This document shows, piece after piece, positions 35,737 through 47,419 of a stretch of 64,000 nt of DNA; the stretch's first letter is position 1; each line of letters starts with the position of its first letter. The DNA is from Coprinopsis marcescibilis (taxonomy: Eukaryota > Basidiomycota > Agaricomycetes > Agaricales > Psathyrellaceae). The stretch is taken from assembly GCA_004369085.1 (NCBI GenBank), contig ML210177.1, positions 62,001 through 126,000 of the forward strand, given 5' to 3'. The notes under the pieces were generated by a model. That model was not told where the DNA came from. It did not search any database and worked only from the letters and a program-made list of their open reading frames with translations. The position numbers and the translations under genes were made by a program.

Positions 35737-38152
35737 ATGGACCTGTCATCATCGAATCCGAAAGCCCTGAAGGCGCGTAAACGCGTCAGGATCCGGCGTA
35801 ATACACAGGTCGACGATGAGGCGAAAGGGCTAAAATCCGCCTGGGACTCTGGAAACTGGTATCGACCGCTTCTCAGGATCTTCATCCTACTTAACGCTGC
35901 ATATTTCACATACCTGCTGGCCGAACTGTTACTTGAACTGCAGGACCCGTATTCTCGGGAATTAAAACAATGTCACCAACCAACTGCCCTCACACCAACG
36001 CGACACCTGGATCTTTGGAAACAGCTGAACACAGATTTGACGACCGACTCCATGCGAAATAAGGTTGTTTCGTGGCTTGCGAATGCGATACGTCTACCGT
36101 TAGTTTCTCGTCCGCGTTCGTCAACCCTTTGACTGATCCAGCCGGTGACCCATGCAGCACAGAGACTTTTGACGACATGGGAAACATTGGCGAAGATGGG
36201 AGATGGAATAACTTCATCCCTTTCCAAGAGTATCTCAAGGATACCTTCCCACTTGTGTCAGTTGATATGAGCTCTGCATCGGGTGTACTGCTTTGCTCAT
36301 TACCTATAGACATTCTTCCCTTGAGCTAACGAAGGTCAACACGTTTGGATTGCTCTATGAATGGAAAGGACAGCACCAGGATCTCAAGCCTATGCTTTTG
36401 GCAGCCCACCAAGGCGAGGACTCTTTCCATCTTTTTTATATTTGACCCTAACAAACTCCTCCTGAAAGATGTGGTGCCAGTAGAGCATAGTACAATCGAC
36501 GAATGGGTTCACCCGCCCTTTTCAGGGACCTACGATGGTGAGCTCTTGCCCTGTTACCTGGGCGCTCGCTGAAGAGATGTTCAAGGCGAACGCATCTGGG
36601 GACGAGGAAGTTCTGACGACAAAGGCAGCCTAATCAGCATCCTGTCTGCAGTAGAAATGCTCTTGGACTCCGGATTCAAGCCAACCCGCAGTCTTATACT
36701 TGCTTTTGGGTTCGATGAAGAAGCTAGTGGGTTTCACGTCCGTTATTGTTATTCTACTGCCATTTGCATCTCCTCTCTAATATGTTTGCAGGGGGCAGGT
36801 CACTTAGCGGGTGCTATCAAAGATAAATACGGCGAGAAGGGAGTCGCAATGATTGTCGATGAAGGAGGTAAGCTAACCATTTGCCCGCCAGTGGGCCTCT
36901 TGTAACTAATTCATCTCAAAGCCGGATTTTACGATGAATTTGGATCTGCGATTGCTCTTCCCGGTATCACAGAAAAGGGTTTGTATAACATCCGCCTTCA
37001 GGTTCAAACTCCTGGGGGTCACTCCAGTGTTCCACCTGACCATACGGTAGGTTCTTTTTGAGCGAACCTGACCTTGATCATTGTGGCTATTATTGATGAC
37101 ATGCTTTCTAGAGCATCGGAATCTTGTCTGAAATGGTGACCTATCTAGAGAACCACCCGCTATCGCCTTCTCTGGTACGTGAAATAAATTACGTCTGTAG
37201 CCATCCAAGCCTCAACACGCTCTGCAGGATCGCAGGCAACCTCTGTTCCGAACACTTCAGTGCGTCGCCCAGCATGCGAAAGAGGTCCCTCGTATTATGC
37301 GAAGGACGATTACGATGTCATTTTATTCGAAAGTCGTTTTATTGCTGCTCCAACGACAATTCATGAGCCAGAAATTGTTCAGAAGTCTGGTAGGGACAAC
37401 ACAGGCCGTTGACATGATTCATGGTGGAATCAAGAATAACGCATTGCCAGAGACAGCATGGGCCGTCTTCAACCACCGTATATCTGTGACGAGGTCAAGG
37501 CACACAATTTCTTCTACGCCTTCGCTCAGCTGACGCCATTCAATTCCATAGCTCCTTGGCCGACATCCAGCGTCGTTACCGAGATCTACTTCAACCTTTG
37601 GCCTTCAAACATAATCTGAGGTTTACTGCGTTTGGAGATATCGTTGGCGGAGAAGATCTGGACTCAAGCCACTCTTTGATAGTGATGAATGCGACATTGC
37701 ATGGTTTAGAACCAGCTCCAGTTACACCCACCGGACAGGGTTCGACACCGTATCTACTTCTCGCGGGGACAATTAAGGCTACATATGGTGCTCACCGCGG
37801 TTTCGATAATGCAGGAGGGTTAGTAATTGCACCTAGTATGATGCCAGGGAATACTGGTAGGCATTTTCAACGATGTGAGGAGCTGACGTAGGCTGACTCT
37901 TTGTCTCATTAGATACTCGCTACTACTGGGACCTCACAGACCACATCTTCCGGTACAATCACTACCATAATCTGAACCCAAAGGTTCGCGGCGTACATAC
38001 CGTCAATGAATGTAAGTCTAGCAGGACTGCCATTCAGCCTGCTAATGGCCATAATTAACGATAACAAAGACATTCCCGCAGATGTACTCGTCGAAATGAT
38101 TCGCTTCTTTGTGACAATCATTCTCAACGCAGATGAATCCACGACTTTATAA
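35737..38152 (+). CDS. CPS1: Vacuolar carboxypeptidase S, peptidase family M20
   Basis: Zinc metallo-carboxypeptidase that releases C-terminal residues from peptides in the vacuole. The N-terminus is basic (KARKRVRIRR) and followed by a single membrane anchor, LLRIFILLNAAYFTYLLAELL, as in yeast CPS1. M20 motifs: FDDMGNIGEDGRW, MLLAAHQDVVPVEH (metal-binding His), RGSSDDKGS (bridging Asp), FGFDEEASG (catalytic Glu pair), QTPGGHSSVPPDH, TTQAVDMIHGGIKNNALPE, NHRISVTSSLADIQRRY, and NEYIPADVLVEMIRFF near the end. About ten short introns. One intron, 36414-36468, begins with GC instead of GT; splicing there is needed to form AAHQDVVPV. No disabling change was seen, so the gene looks active. Confidence 0.9.
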
Positions 38153-38474
38153 TCATGGAAGAGGTATTACTATGTACTTGATCTATATAATGCGAATGGA
38201 CGTTTTGTGCATGATGCATCATATGCATCATAGCCGGCCCCTGGGTCCTACCACTGCGCAGTGCGCGTCGATTCTGATCGAAGGACCAAGGACCAAGGAC
38301 TTGAGCCGCGTCGTCTCTTTCGGTCACATGAATAGTGCGTGACCGGGTGCTGAGGCTTAAAACTATATAGACCTTCGGAACATTCCGAACGCTCGAGATT
38401 CTCACGCATCGAATTATCGGCCCCAAGAGTGTGGACACCAGCCCCAACATCTGCACCTCCTCCAGCTCTTTACG
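38153..38474. promoter_or_regulatory. RPL43 upstream region with palindromic and tandem motifs
   Basis: 322 bases. Contains a perfect 12-base palindrome ATGATGCATCAT (38211-38222) with a partial second copy directly after it, a tandem AAGGACC repeat (38281-38300), and an ACTATATAG TATA-like element at 38362-38370. The right half is the expected RPL43 promoter. Confidence 0.45.
38362..38370 (+). promoter_or_regulatory. TATA-like box before RPL43
   Basis: ACTATATAG lies about 105 to 113 bases before the ATG at 38475. Suitable position for a core promoter. Confidence 0.4.
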
Positions 38475-38982
38475 ATGGTATGCTTCCCCGCTTTGCGCAC
38501 AACGACGAGGATGCTGATGATGTGAATCCTTAAGACAAAACGCACGAAGAAGGTCGGAATCACCGGTAAATACGGTACTGTGAGTTGAAACGAGCAATGT
38601 ATGGTCAAGGCAGCAATGGCTTATCGTTTGGCGATCTTGTAGCGTTATGGTGCCTCGCTCCGTAAGCAAGTCAAGAAGATGGAAGTCTCGCAGCACGCGA
38701 AATACACTTGCACTTTCTGCGGAAAGGTCAGTCTCATACCTGCCGGTTCAGTAGTTGGCGTCAATTCAAATTCTTGATTAGGACACCGTAAAGAGGTCAG
38801 CTGTCGGCATTTGGGGCTGCAGTGCATGCAAAAAGGTCATCGCTGGAGGAGCATGGTCTGTATCGACAACCGCCGCTGCCACAGTACGGAGGTATGTAAT
38901 CCTGGAAGTGTTAAAAGGGCTGTCTTAACCGTCATTTTGTACCAGCACTATCCGCCGGCTGCGCGAGTTGACCGAGGCTTGA
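38475..38982 (+). CDS. RPL43: 60S ribosomal protein L43 (eL43, L37a family)
   Basis: About 92 residues over five exons. The first exon holds only the ATG (38475-38477), followed by a 57-nt intron (38478-38534). The product reads [20 protein letters not shown], then [18 protein letters not shown], a zinc ribbon CTFCGK ... CSACKK with four cysteines, [17 protein letters not shown] and ends [10 protein letters not shown]. Every residue block matches eL43, a component of the large ribosomal subunit with a single zinc site. An intron directly after the ATG is also a feature of the yeast RPL43 genes, which supports the short first exon. Confidence 0.95.
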
Positions 38983-39171
38983 TTCTCTTCGCTCACTTCC
39001 TGTCCATTTTCGTCACATCGCACCGTTATTTGTATGCCCGTATGCACCATGAAAAGCAACTTCAATATGAATCATACAGCAACAGCGGTTTTCAAAATGT
39101 GCTGGTTATCCAAGGAACAAGTGATTCAGACACATCAAAAACATATAGATGTACAGAGACCACCACCACAG

Positions 39172-40783
39172 TTAGAAGTCAATGCCGCCGTTGGAAAATA
39201 TTGCGGCACCAGACTCATCCACCTCGATTTCGCCGTCTGCGTCTCTATTGAGCAAATACATCGGATCCGCGACTTCTGCAAGCGCCTCTTGTCGCTCTTC
39301 CTCTTCTTCCTTGCTCATTGGCGCATACTTGACACGAATGACTTCCCACTTGTCGTCGTATTGCTCGTATTGCTGGTCGAAAAGGTCAGCAGGATACGGT
39401 TGAGAGGTCGAAAGGACACCAACATTTGCACGGCGCTTCTTTAGAAGCATTTTGCGTTCGATGTTCTTGTAGTACGCGCCCTTTTCTTTCCTGGGCAACT
39501 GGTGCAGGTCATTGAGAGAATCGTTGAGCGACCGAATGTCCTCTTCTTCTTGAAGGACAAGCAGGAACTCGTTCGGCACTTCTTGTTCCACCTTGATGGC
39601 TTCAAAGTCTCGCACGAAGTTGAAGACGGTTTCCTATGATTTTGGTCAACTCATGCAAGCGGCATCTGGGTAGGGGTAAGGCTCACTTCTTGGTCGTCCG
39701 GAATCTCATATGGCGCCAGTGATGCTCGTATTTCCTTGAGCTTCACAGCCGCTTCGTCGTCAGGTGTTAAGTAGTATGCAAGGAATGAGTCGAATTCAGT
39801 CTTCATGGGTCGTAGGATTGCACAATCTAAGCGTTCATCGGGGACCTTTTGTGCACATCATTGAAAAGGATGAAGCAAAAGATGAACAAGAGTGACTCAC
39901 GTCCGCAGGCCGTTCGCCAGGTCTTTCAGAGAACCGGAAGAGATCGTATTGGTTTGACCAGATGTCAGAGTCAGGAAGGATGGGATATGATTCCACAGCG
40001 ACAAGGTTGGGATTATTCGGATGTCGGAGGTTCGCAAGGGCGGATTCGTCGTTGCATGTTTTGAAAGATGCTTCGATTGTAGCCAGCTGTGCTTCCCGTG
40101 AAATATCGACTATTGAGGTTGCGGTGGATTTTCTATACGAGTTACATGAAATGTGTTGTGATGGAATGGAATAAGTAACTTACGATTCTAATGCTCCTAG
40201 ACGATGTCCGCTTTCCCGACTCAAATATTCTGTCCTTCGAAGCCAAGTTACGTTTCCAACAGAATTCGATGATGATTGCGGAGGTCCAGCGTGACTTCCA
40301 TTGGCATAAGCACTACTAGAGGACGAAGGATCGCCCAGCAAAAAGGCGTCTTTGGGATCGACTCGTGGAAGATTGTTTGGATCTGGGTTTAAAGCTTTGG
40401 GTGTTCAAGCAGCACGCCAGCAGAAGAAGCGAATGACCAGTGAATTACTGACATACTGGATCGTAGAGATGAACGTACACGAGTCGTCTGCACCTTCCTC
40501 CCATAATGATTCCCACTGCGACAAGTCCAAAGGCATCCCACATTCCGCATCGACGATCATAGGCAATGGCATCTCGCTAGCGACCGCATTCAGGAATTCT
40601 GGCCGCGCATATCGCATAGGATTTGTCGGGATGACCAGCAGTTTTGGAGGACATGGCGGCGGCGGAATGGGATTCGTATAACGGACGCGGACAAGCAAGT
40701 CGAGTTTGGCGCTTTAACAACAGTTAGACCAGGTTATATAGGATAGGTCGTAAGTTCGAAATATACCTCTTTTTGAGGCTCAT
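39172..40783 (-). CDS. PAF1: PAF1, subunit of the RNA polymerase II-associated Paf1 complex
   Basis: The start MSLKKSAKLDLLVRVRYTN is made across an intron. Conserved Paf1 blocks follow: PPPPCPPKLLVIPTNPMRYA, LPLPMIVDAECGMPLDL, PKDAFLLGDP, VTWLRRTEYLS, FRFSERPGERPADVPDER, LRPMKTEFDSFLAYYL, and a C-terminal RDFEAIKVEQEVPNEFLLV, RRANVGVLSTSQPYP, then an acidic end with SKEEEEERQEALAEV. About 480 residues. The complex travels with RNA polymerase II and is needed for H2B ubiquitination, H3K4/K36 methylation and 3' end formation. The yeast orthologue is likewise acidic at its C-terminus. A full-length reading was obtained with no disabling change. Confidence 0.9.
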
Positions 40784-41094
40784 GGTCGTTTCGAAATGAG
40801 AATGAGAACAATAGCCATCGTGGGGTGACGGCCAAGAAGCCTTACAAGACCGCGTCAAAAACAGCAACAAATAACGCGGGCCTTCGTGTTTATGATGGGC
40901 AAGGGAGAAAAACGCGCGCTAGTTCGGTATCGGTAGTAGTATGGGCGGAAAAGAGGGTTAAAATTGGGTTTCAAGATTGTAATTGACAAACAAAACACAT
41001 AGGGAGACGCAGTCTCTCGACAAGAAGAACGAACGGGTATATGTAATGTACAACATAGGCAATGGAGTGAGTCCGAATCTTTCTCTATTTCAAT
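40784..41094. other. Intergenic region, PAF1 promoter and downstream gene 3' UTR
   Basis: 311 bases. Both neighbouring genes are on the minus strand. Nothing else recognised. Confidence 0.35.
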
Positions 41095-42470
41095 TCAAAT
41101 GTCAAGAAGTCGTTCTGTAATCACAGACTCGACGTCGATGAGAACCCATTTTTCTTCGACAGAACGCTGGCGTTTTGTCCAGCGGCTTTTGAATACTTGA
41201 GATATTCGAGTGGGTATTGCTGTCCTGGGAACGAACCCGCCGTTCGGATATGAACCCCCCATTTGTTGCCCATTACTACTGACTGCGGCTAAGGTTGGTT
41301 TACAAGCCATGAAAGCTCGCAGAGGGAACGCTTCAGACTTCTTCCCCAGGAAGGCTAGCATCGCTGGTCCCGGGCTTGGAACAACATTTTCCTCGACGCG
41401 AATATATCGAGATGTAGACGTCGTGGTCACAGAGAACCGTGAAGCCTACCCGTAATCAGTTCATCAAAGCCTTTCCGAAATGAAGGTCGGGCTTACCAGC
41501 TTTGGGTCGCCGTCTGTGTGTTGATACGTGTCAAAAAAACCTTCATCTTCGTAGTACGGCTCGCCATTCCAGCGCCCCTTTAGCCCGTTGAGGGTAGAAG
41601 ACGGGATGGCTTCGCGTTGGGGATTCGACGGATCGTTGGTCCTTGGAAAATATATAATTTCCTGGATACAGTCGAAGTCGTTAACTTCCAACTGAGATCC
41701 TGAACCAGTGTCAGAGTCGGTATCCGAGTCGTCTTTGGGTCCACTTGTGACCTGCACAAGTTTACCGTCGCGTAAAGTGGAAAGCCCTTTCTTAGGATCC
41801 CATAGGGCGGCAAAAGTGAAGACGGAGTTTGGCGTGAGCGGGACGTTGACCGAATGCTGAGGCGGGCTCTCGAGAGGGCTGTCCGAGTCAAGTCTACGGA
41901 AGTAGCGGATTTCGGTTTGATCCAACTCCGTAAGGAGGCTCTGATACAGTCATTGGTGAGATATCAAAAGCGAAGACAGTGCGGACTTACGTCTGTATCA
42001 CTGAATAATACAGAGTTCACTTGGAAAGTGTACTCCTCGCTGTGTTCGACGCTACTTTCTTCGTCCTCGGAATCGCATTGATTGAAAGGTACCATCCCTT
42101 TGAGGTACCTTTCGTAAACTCCAGGAGTACGGATATCGAGGAAATGAGGACCAGTGTTATGACCTCCGAAGAATCTTCCAGTCTTGGGGGGTAGCTTTGG
42201 CTTTCTCGGTATGGTTCTTTGAGCAATAAAGTCCTCATAAGAAAATGATTCGTCCCCTTGTTGATAGTCACTCAAGACATCGAGGCTGTCGCCGGAAAAG
42301 GATTGCATCCCAGTTTCAGGGTCCCAAATCGCAGCAAACGTGAGGTCAGAAATACGTTGAGCATTGGCCTGCGTACATTCAAGGACGTCAGGAACGAACA
42401 ATACAATTCAAAGGTAGAAACACACTCGGGAGTCCTCTGTCTCGGAACGGAGACCTGGTGGGCGAAGCAT
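41095..42470 (-). CDS. Hypothetical acidic protein with an internal repeat
   Basis: Not recognised. Exons read on the minus strand join as MLRPPGLRSETEDSR, then a block DLTFAAIWDPETGMQ, then a linker with FDI-type and acidic SDEDEESSVEHSEE sequence, a second block VFTFAALWDPKKGLS, a Ser/Asp-rich acidic run (DDSDTDSDTGSGSQ), YFPRTNDPSNPQRE, and a basic C-terminus (FKSRWTKRQRSVEEKWVLI). The ATG at 42470 is chosen because the TATA-like box at 42693-42699 lies upstream and no ATG occurs between them; a 68-nt intron would lie in the 5' UTR. A start in an exon upstream of 42595 is possible. Composition suggests a nuclear or regulatory role, but nothing supports a specific function. Confidence 0.6.
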
Positions 42471-43157
42471 ATTAAGCAGATCAGCGAATTCCTCTGGAAA
42501 AGGGTCGTTAAGCGTGAATAGACAGTCCCAGGCCACTATGGTGACAGACAAAGGAACTTACCTTTGACCTTTAGACTATCAGGGCTTCCAAGCGTCTAAT
42601 GGGAAGGTCCCTTTGTTGACTGGCGCTTGAAATTGACGCGCCGCCCGCAATGAATGTCCAAAGACACTGAGATGGTTAGAAGAGGAATGCCTCTTTATAG
42701 TGTTGGGCTATAGAGTTTAAAGAGAAAGAAAGCTAGGCAAGGCTTGTAAGGAGAGCTGGATTGTACACCCCAAAACCAAGGTAAGCGATACGGTTACCAT
42801 GCTGCACGGACTTTTTGGCGTATTTGGCTCCATGGTCACGCTCTCAGAATCTCTGTGCGGATTCGCGAACCGGCCGTTGCTCTTTCTCACCCTTGACAGG
42901 AAGCCAACCAAAATCGAAATAGAAATGAAAAGGAAGCGCAACACGCCGCAGACGCACTACAGGTCCTATTAGTTACTATCATGCCCGTAATCTGGATTAT
43001 ATGAACGAGGCTACGGATAGGATGCGAAAGTGGATAGTAAGTAGCAAGTCGTGGCGCGTAAGGTATGACATACAGACCTAAAACATGTTGCCATACTCGC
43101 CGCCTTGCATACTCGTGCACAATATATGATGATACGTCCGTCCAAGATGAGCGCTGA
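42471..43157. other. Upstream region of the acidic hypothetical gene
   Basis: 687 bases with the TATA-like box at 42693-42699 (TATAAAG, minus strand), an inverted repeat AGAGGCATTCCTCT just downstream of it, and the 3' end of the oxidoreductase gene. Open frames 42717-42944 minus and 42887-43216 minus are hydrophobic or low-complexity and unsupported. Confidence 0.4.
42693..42699 (-). promoter_or_regulatory. TATA-like box of the acidic hypothetical gene
   Basis: TATAAAG on the minus strand, roughly 225 bases before the chosen ATG and upstream of a proposed 5' UTR intron. Confidence 0.35.
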
Positions 43158-44574
43158 TTAAGAATCATGGACATATGTCGACTTGGGTCGGGATCCCAGT
43201 CCCATCTAACGGACACGTTGTATCAAAAACTCTGTTCCAGCAATGAATTAGATTCGGGCTCACCTCCTGGTATATGTTTTCAATCCACTGAATGTTCGCG
43301 ACGGAATCTCCTTTACTGATCCACGTTTGTGGCTGTCTTCCCTTCAATCTATCCATGAACGCTTCCAATTGATACCGATATGTTGTCCACCAATCTTCAC
43401 CCTTCCCCTGGCCTGGATCTCCGAACGCGTAAGCCTTCTCCTTCCTAGTCGTCTTCTTGCCCTTGTCATCCTTCTGGGTTATCGTGATTGTGTGATACAA
43501 GGTGGGGGATACCCAGTTGTAAATTTCCACCGTACCCGACTCGCATTCGATAACTGCAGTGATGTCAACATTGGGGATGAAGCCCAACCGATATGGTGGT
43601 GCAAGGTCGCCGTGGATGGTCGCTGTTACATCGTTGGGCATGGATAACGTCGCTTTGAACATGCGGTCGACTTTGGAGACGGTTTCTGGAGATGCTTTAG
43701 GATTCTTGGCTGCTTCATAGACGGCTGTATTCACAGAAACAGGATCACTGGAGGTGATGTACCGTATGAAGTTCATGGTGTAGCCTTAGACTTTTGTTAG
43801 GACTGATACAAAGAGATTGAAATGAGGTACTGACATCCCACATCCATCAAAGCACCTCCACCTAAGTCGTAGTCAAATCTAATGTCGTCTGGACTGAACA
43901 TCCCTGACGGGACGACCAGGGTGGCAGAGACATTGAGGATCTTCCCAAGCTCGTTGCTATCCACTATAGCTTTCGCCCGTTGGAGGACTGGGTGGAAGCT
44001 GAAGGTGTTACAAATGAGCTCCTCCAGGCAAAGGCAAGGCCAAATATCACTCACCGGTAGTGAAAAGCTTCCACTAGCACCAACCCTTTGGATTCCGCAA
44101 GTTCAAACATAGCGGTAACCTCCTGCGCCGTGTCAGCGGAGGGCTTCTCGAGCAGAACGTGTTTGCCTTTCTGCAGAGCTTTCATCGTCCATTCATAATG
44201 AAGTCCAACTGGTAGAGGGTTGTAAATCACGTCCACGTCCTCGTCTTCGATGAGCTCCTGGTACGAGGCGTGCACCTTCGGTATGTTCCATTTCCTGGCG
44301 AACTCTTTGGCGCGTTTCTCATCTCGAGCAGCAACGGCGTAAACTTCGACTTCTGGGTGGTTTAGTGCAGGTATGAGCAGAGCTTTTGGTGCGATGGCGG
44401 CTGCTCCGAGGATACCAAATCGAATCTTGGGAGAATTTAAGTTATCAGGCGCGCTTCGTGGTCCTGGAGGATATGCGGCCTGTTCGGAAATAGTTGATAT
44501 GATGAGCGAGACAGTCAAATTAAATGTGTACTCACGCGATAATTCCTCTTTATAAACCCGAGAACGCTAGACAT
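43158..44574 (-). CDS. Gfo/Idh/MocA family NAD(P)-dependent oxidoreductase
   Basis: Four exons; about 395 residues. The first exon is short (MSSVLGFIKRNYR) and is followed by AAYPPGPRSAPDN. The Rossmann motif is RFGILGAAAIAPKAL; then VEVYAVAARDEKRA, DVIYNPLPVGLHYEW, and the family signature HVLLEKPSADTAQE with the EKP lysine. The C-terminal alpha/beta domain has GMFSPDDIRFDYDLGGGALM-type sequence and ALMDVGCYTMNFIRYI. The EKP and GGGALMDVG motifs resemble dimeric dihydrodiol dehydrogenase / NADP-D-xylose dehydrogenase relatives common in fungi. The substrate, probably a sugar or small aromatic diol, cannot be fixed from sequence. The last exon encodes GLGSRPKSTYVHDS after an AG acceptor. Confidence 0.88.
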
Positions 44575-44889
44575 GTTATCAGGGATTTGTAGAGATAGGC
44601 AAGATACGAATCTAGTAGTGTAACAGCAGTTTAACCTCTGTGGGCATTTGTACCGTCTTCTCACTGCGGATCCGAGTACTTGGGAACAGATCAAACACCA
44701 GCAAGTGCATTTGAACGAACCCCTAACAGAAAGGTTGCTATGTAAATGTGGGTGGTTTATATATACAAGCTTGAGCGGGCACTCTTGCAATCGTATGCGA
44801 CGTGCATTTTATAATGCAAAGTACGGCCGAGGAAACTGGGTCACAAAACGATCTATTCTGACGCTGCAAAGAAAGCAGTTCCATTTTAT
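44575..44889. other. Intergenic interval of 315 bases
   Basis: Promoter of the oxidoreductase gene and 3' UTR of the next minus-strand gene. Nothing else recognised. Confidence 0.35.
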
Positions 44890-47419
44890 CTACCGTATGG
44901 TCTTTCCAGCATTGCTTCCTTGTGAAAGGGTTCGTATCCGAGAAGGATCCCCGGCCGAGGCTTTGCTTCCTAGAAAGGTTGAAGATGGAACAGCACCGAC
45001 CGTTCCATGGCCCCCAATACTTCCAGTCCGCTTGACTTTGCCCTTTCCACTTTGAGAGTGGCTAGAAGATTTGGCCTTGGACAGAGTGAGAGGGGGCGAA
45101 TGCGACAATGTGGGAATGCCATTTAGTCTGGCGAAATTGCTGACGAATAGGGGTTGGCCTGGCAGCCTGTCTCCAAGCGCCTCGTGTCCAGAATGGCTCG
45201 ACGAAATGACGATGCTGTCACTGATGTACCCGCTACTGTCGCCTGCATCGCTACCAGCATAGTGCTATAAGCAAACATTAGTGAACGAACATGACACATG
45301 AATAACAATATAGATAACGCACTGTGTTGGGTTTAGTTGCAGCGATGAGTGCGGCCAAACTGCCGGTAGACTCTGACCGAGAGAACGGTCCAATGGTGAC
45401 ACCAGTCATCGAAGAGAATGAAGATGTGCGCGAATGGGACCTTGCAAGATGCATGACCGCCGTGTCTGCTGTAGGCGCCGCGGAATCTGAACCACTGGAG
45501 ACTGACCCTACTCGATGATGCCCTTCCTTCATGCTGGATGATGGTAGGTCTTGACTTCCAGTTCCTGGAGAAACATGGGGATGATGGGGATGGTATGGTA
45601 CATAGCCACCTCCAACACCATACAATCCGGAAGCATGGACAGGTGCAGTGGTAATCCTCAAACCCTGAATTTGGGCAGGTGCAATGTCTGCAAGCCCCGC
45701 TGAGTCTATATCACCGACTTGGTCCGTGGACACCTCCTCTTCGTCTTCCTCCCCTTCCGCGATATCTCCCAACGCTGCACCGTCATCAGGCCCAAGGAGC
45801 ATAGACCCTGCAGCGGAGCCAGGATCCACGAGAGCCTCGATTTCGATGAAGTTATCTTGTTCATCATCCGGTTTATTATCATGAGTCGAGGCGATAGGCG
45901 ATTCGAGGGAGATCTCCACACTGCTAGGTCGTCCACCATCTCGAGAAAGGGAGTTTCCTTTGGAATAAACAGGGGAATCGATTGTAGCGTCCCAGTCGCT
46001 CCAATGTCCCCGACCTGTTTTCCCTTCGTCAGCCGATAGGTCCTCTGTGGCAACGGAGTTTGCACTAAGAGGCGGTTCGGCTAGGGGCCTTTCGTTCCTA
46101 GTATGAGCAGCAGGTAGCTCAAATTCGTCCCCAGACTCGTCCGAATCGTCATCTATGGCGCTTTCGGATATGACGTGGCCCCCGATCAGTTTACCACCAC
46201 GAATTCCAGGTTTGGGTGCCCCTTCCCGAATCTCCGCCCTTAGCCTTCGCATTCTTTCCTTGTGCTTGTCGTCACTGTCGGTCCTTTTCCGTCCCCCTTC
46301 TTCGAACGCCTTTAGACTGGCCTTAATCCTTTCCTCTTTCTCCCAATCCCACTCAATTTGATCCAACTCTGGCGGCACCCCGAAGCCTCCTTTAACACGT
46401 TCCCAGATGAGTTCTGAATGTGAGATAATGCATTTCCCAGATTTTGCCACCCAAATAGCGTCGGGCTCGGTATCGCGGTCGGTTTGGGTGAGATAGGTAT
46501 GAAGGTGGGTATAAGTCCAGCGTGTAGGGTCCAGTGGCAAGGGTATGTCTTCCGAAGAGGACAAGGGCCCATCGTATGTTTTAGGGAGCGTCTGTGCCAA
46601 CAAATTAAATAGCTTAGCATCGGGTGGAGTTGAGATCAACTGGGCCACTTCTGTGGGGCGATCTATGAAGGGTAGATAGATGTCGTCTGGAAGGGGAGTG
46701 AAGGTCGCTGGGGCAATAACCCCTTGTTGTGGGGTACCGAGAGCTGGAGAGTGAGCTCGCATGATCGGGCTCCCGGGTGCGGGGGAGGAAGGCCCCGCGC
46801 TAGTTGTGGTGGCTGAAGCAATCTGAGCGATAGTACGGGGGCTAGTTGCCTGTCTAGCTAGATCAACAAGCTGATCAGGAGTTAGCCGAGGCTTTGCATG
46901 TCCGTAGGATGGCAGGCCAACAGCCGATAGTCTTGGAGAAGACGAGGGTCCGATGGGCCTCATGCGGGGAGAGGCTGAAGGGGATGGAGGTCCTACGGAA
47001 TCAACGTTAAGCGTTCACTATGCAACTTGAACGATATGAAACTACGAACCACCGCCTGGGCTTCCGATAGATCCTTCCCGACGATGACCGTGGGCGGCGT
47101 CGCCAGATCCAAAGCTGGAGAACGCGAAGCTCAACCTCCCAGTAGGCTGCCCATCTGGAGGAGGCGATGCTGCCCCTAATCGGTGACTTCTGCGCCTCGA
47201 TACTGACGTGAAACTGGAAGGCGGGTCGCTCAATGTTATTGGCGGGCTAGGCGATGGCTGGTGGGATAAGACTCTGACAATTGTCAGCTTGCTGGAGGAT
47301 GTACGATCAGGGGCCTCGTTTATATCTGCATGGACAGCATACGGGTCGAATGCTGCTGTCGATCCTCGTCGTGCAGACAGACGACGCTGAGGGGTGGTGT
47401 TGCCGGATGCTGGAGACAT
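44890..47419 (-). CDS. Large disordered hypothetical protein
   Basis: About 800 residues in three exons, ending with the stop at 44890. The N-terminus MSPASGNTTPQRRLSARRGS begins a long Ser/Pro-rich disordered region. A conserved-looking core sits around 46300-46700: TPLPDDIYLPFIDRPTEV, NLLAQTLPKTYDGPL, PLDPTRWTYTHLHTYLTQ, DAIWVAKSGKCIISHSELIW and ERVKGGFGVPPELD, followed by a charged helix WEKEERIKASLKAFEEG. Then an acidic central region and a C-terminal Ser-rich tail with KVKRTGSIGGHG. The core has helix-rich, possibly scaffold character; I do not recognise the family. It is divergent from the F-box-like gene at 47962. Confidence 0.72.

Noticed and set aside
42536..42561. A possible 26-nt intron in the leader of the acidic hypothetical gene
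   Set aside because: Far below the shortest introns elsewhere in the window (about 48 nt); the acceptor 42 bases further on gives a normal 68-nt intron with a CTTAAC branch-like site.
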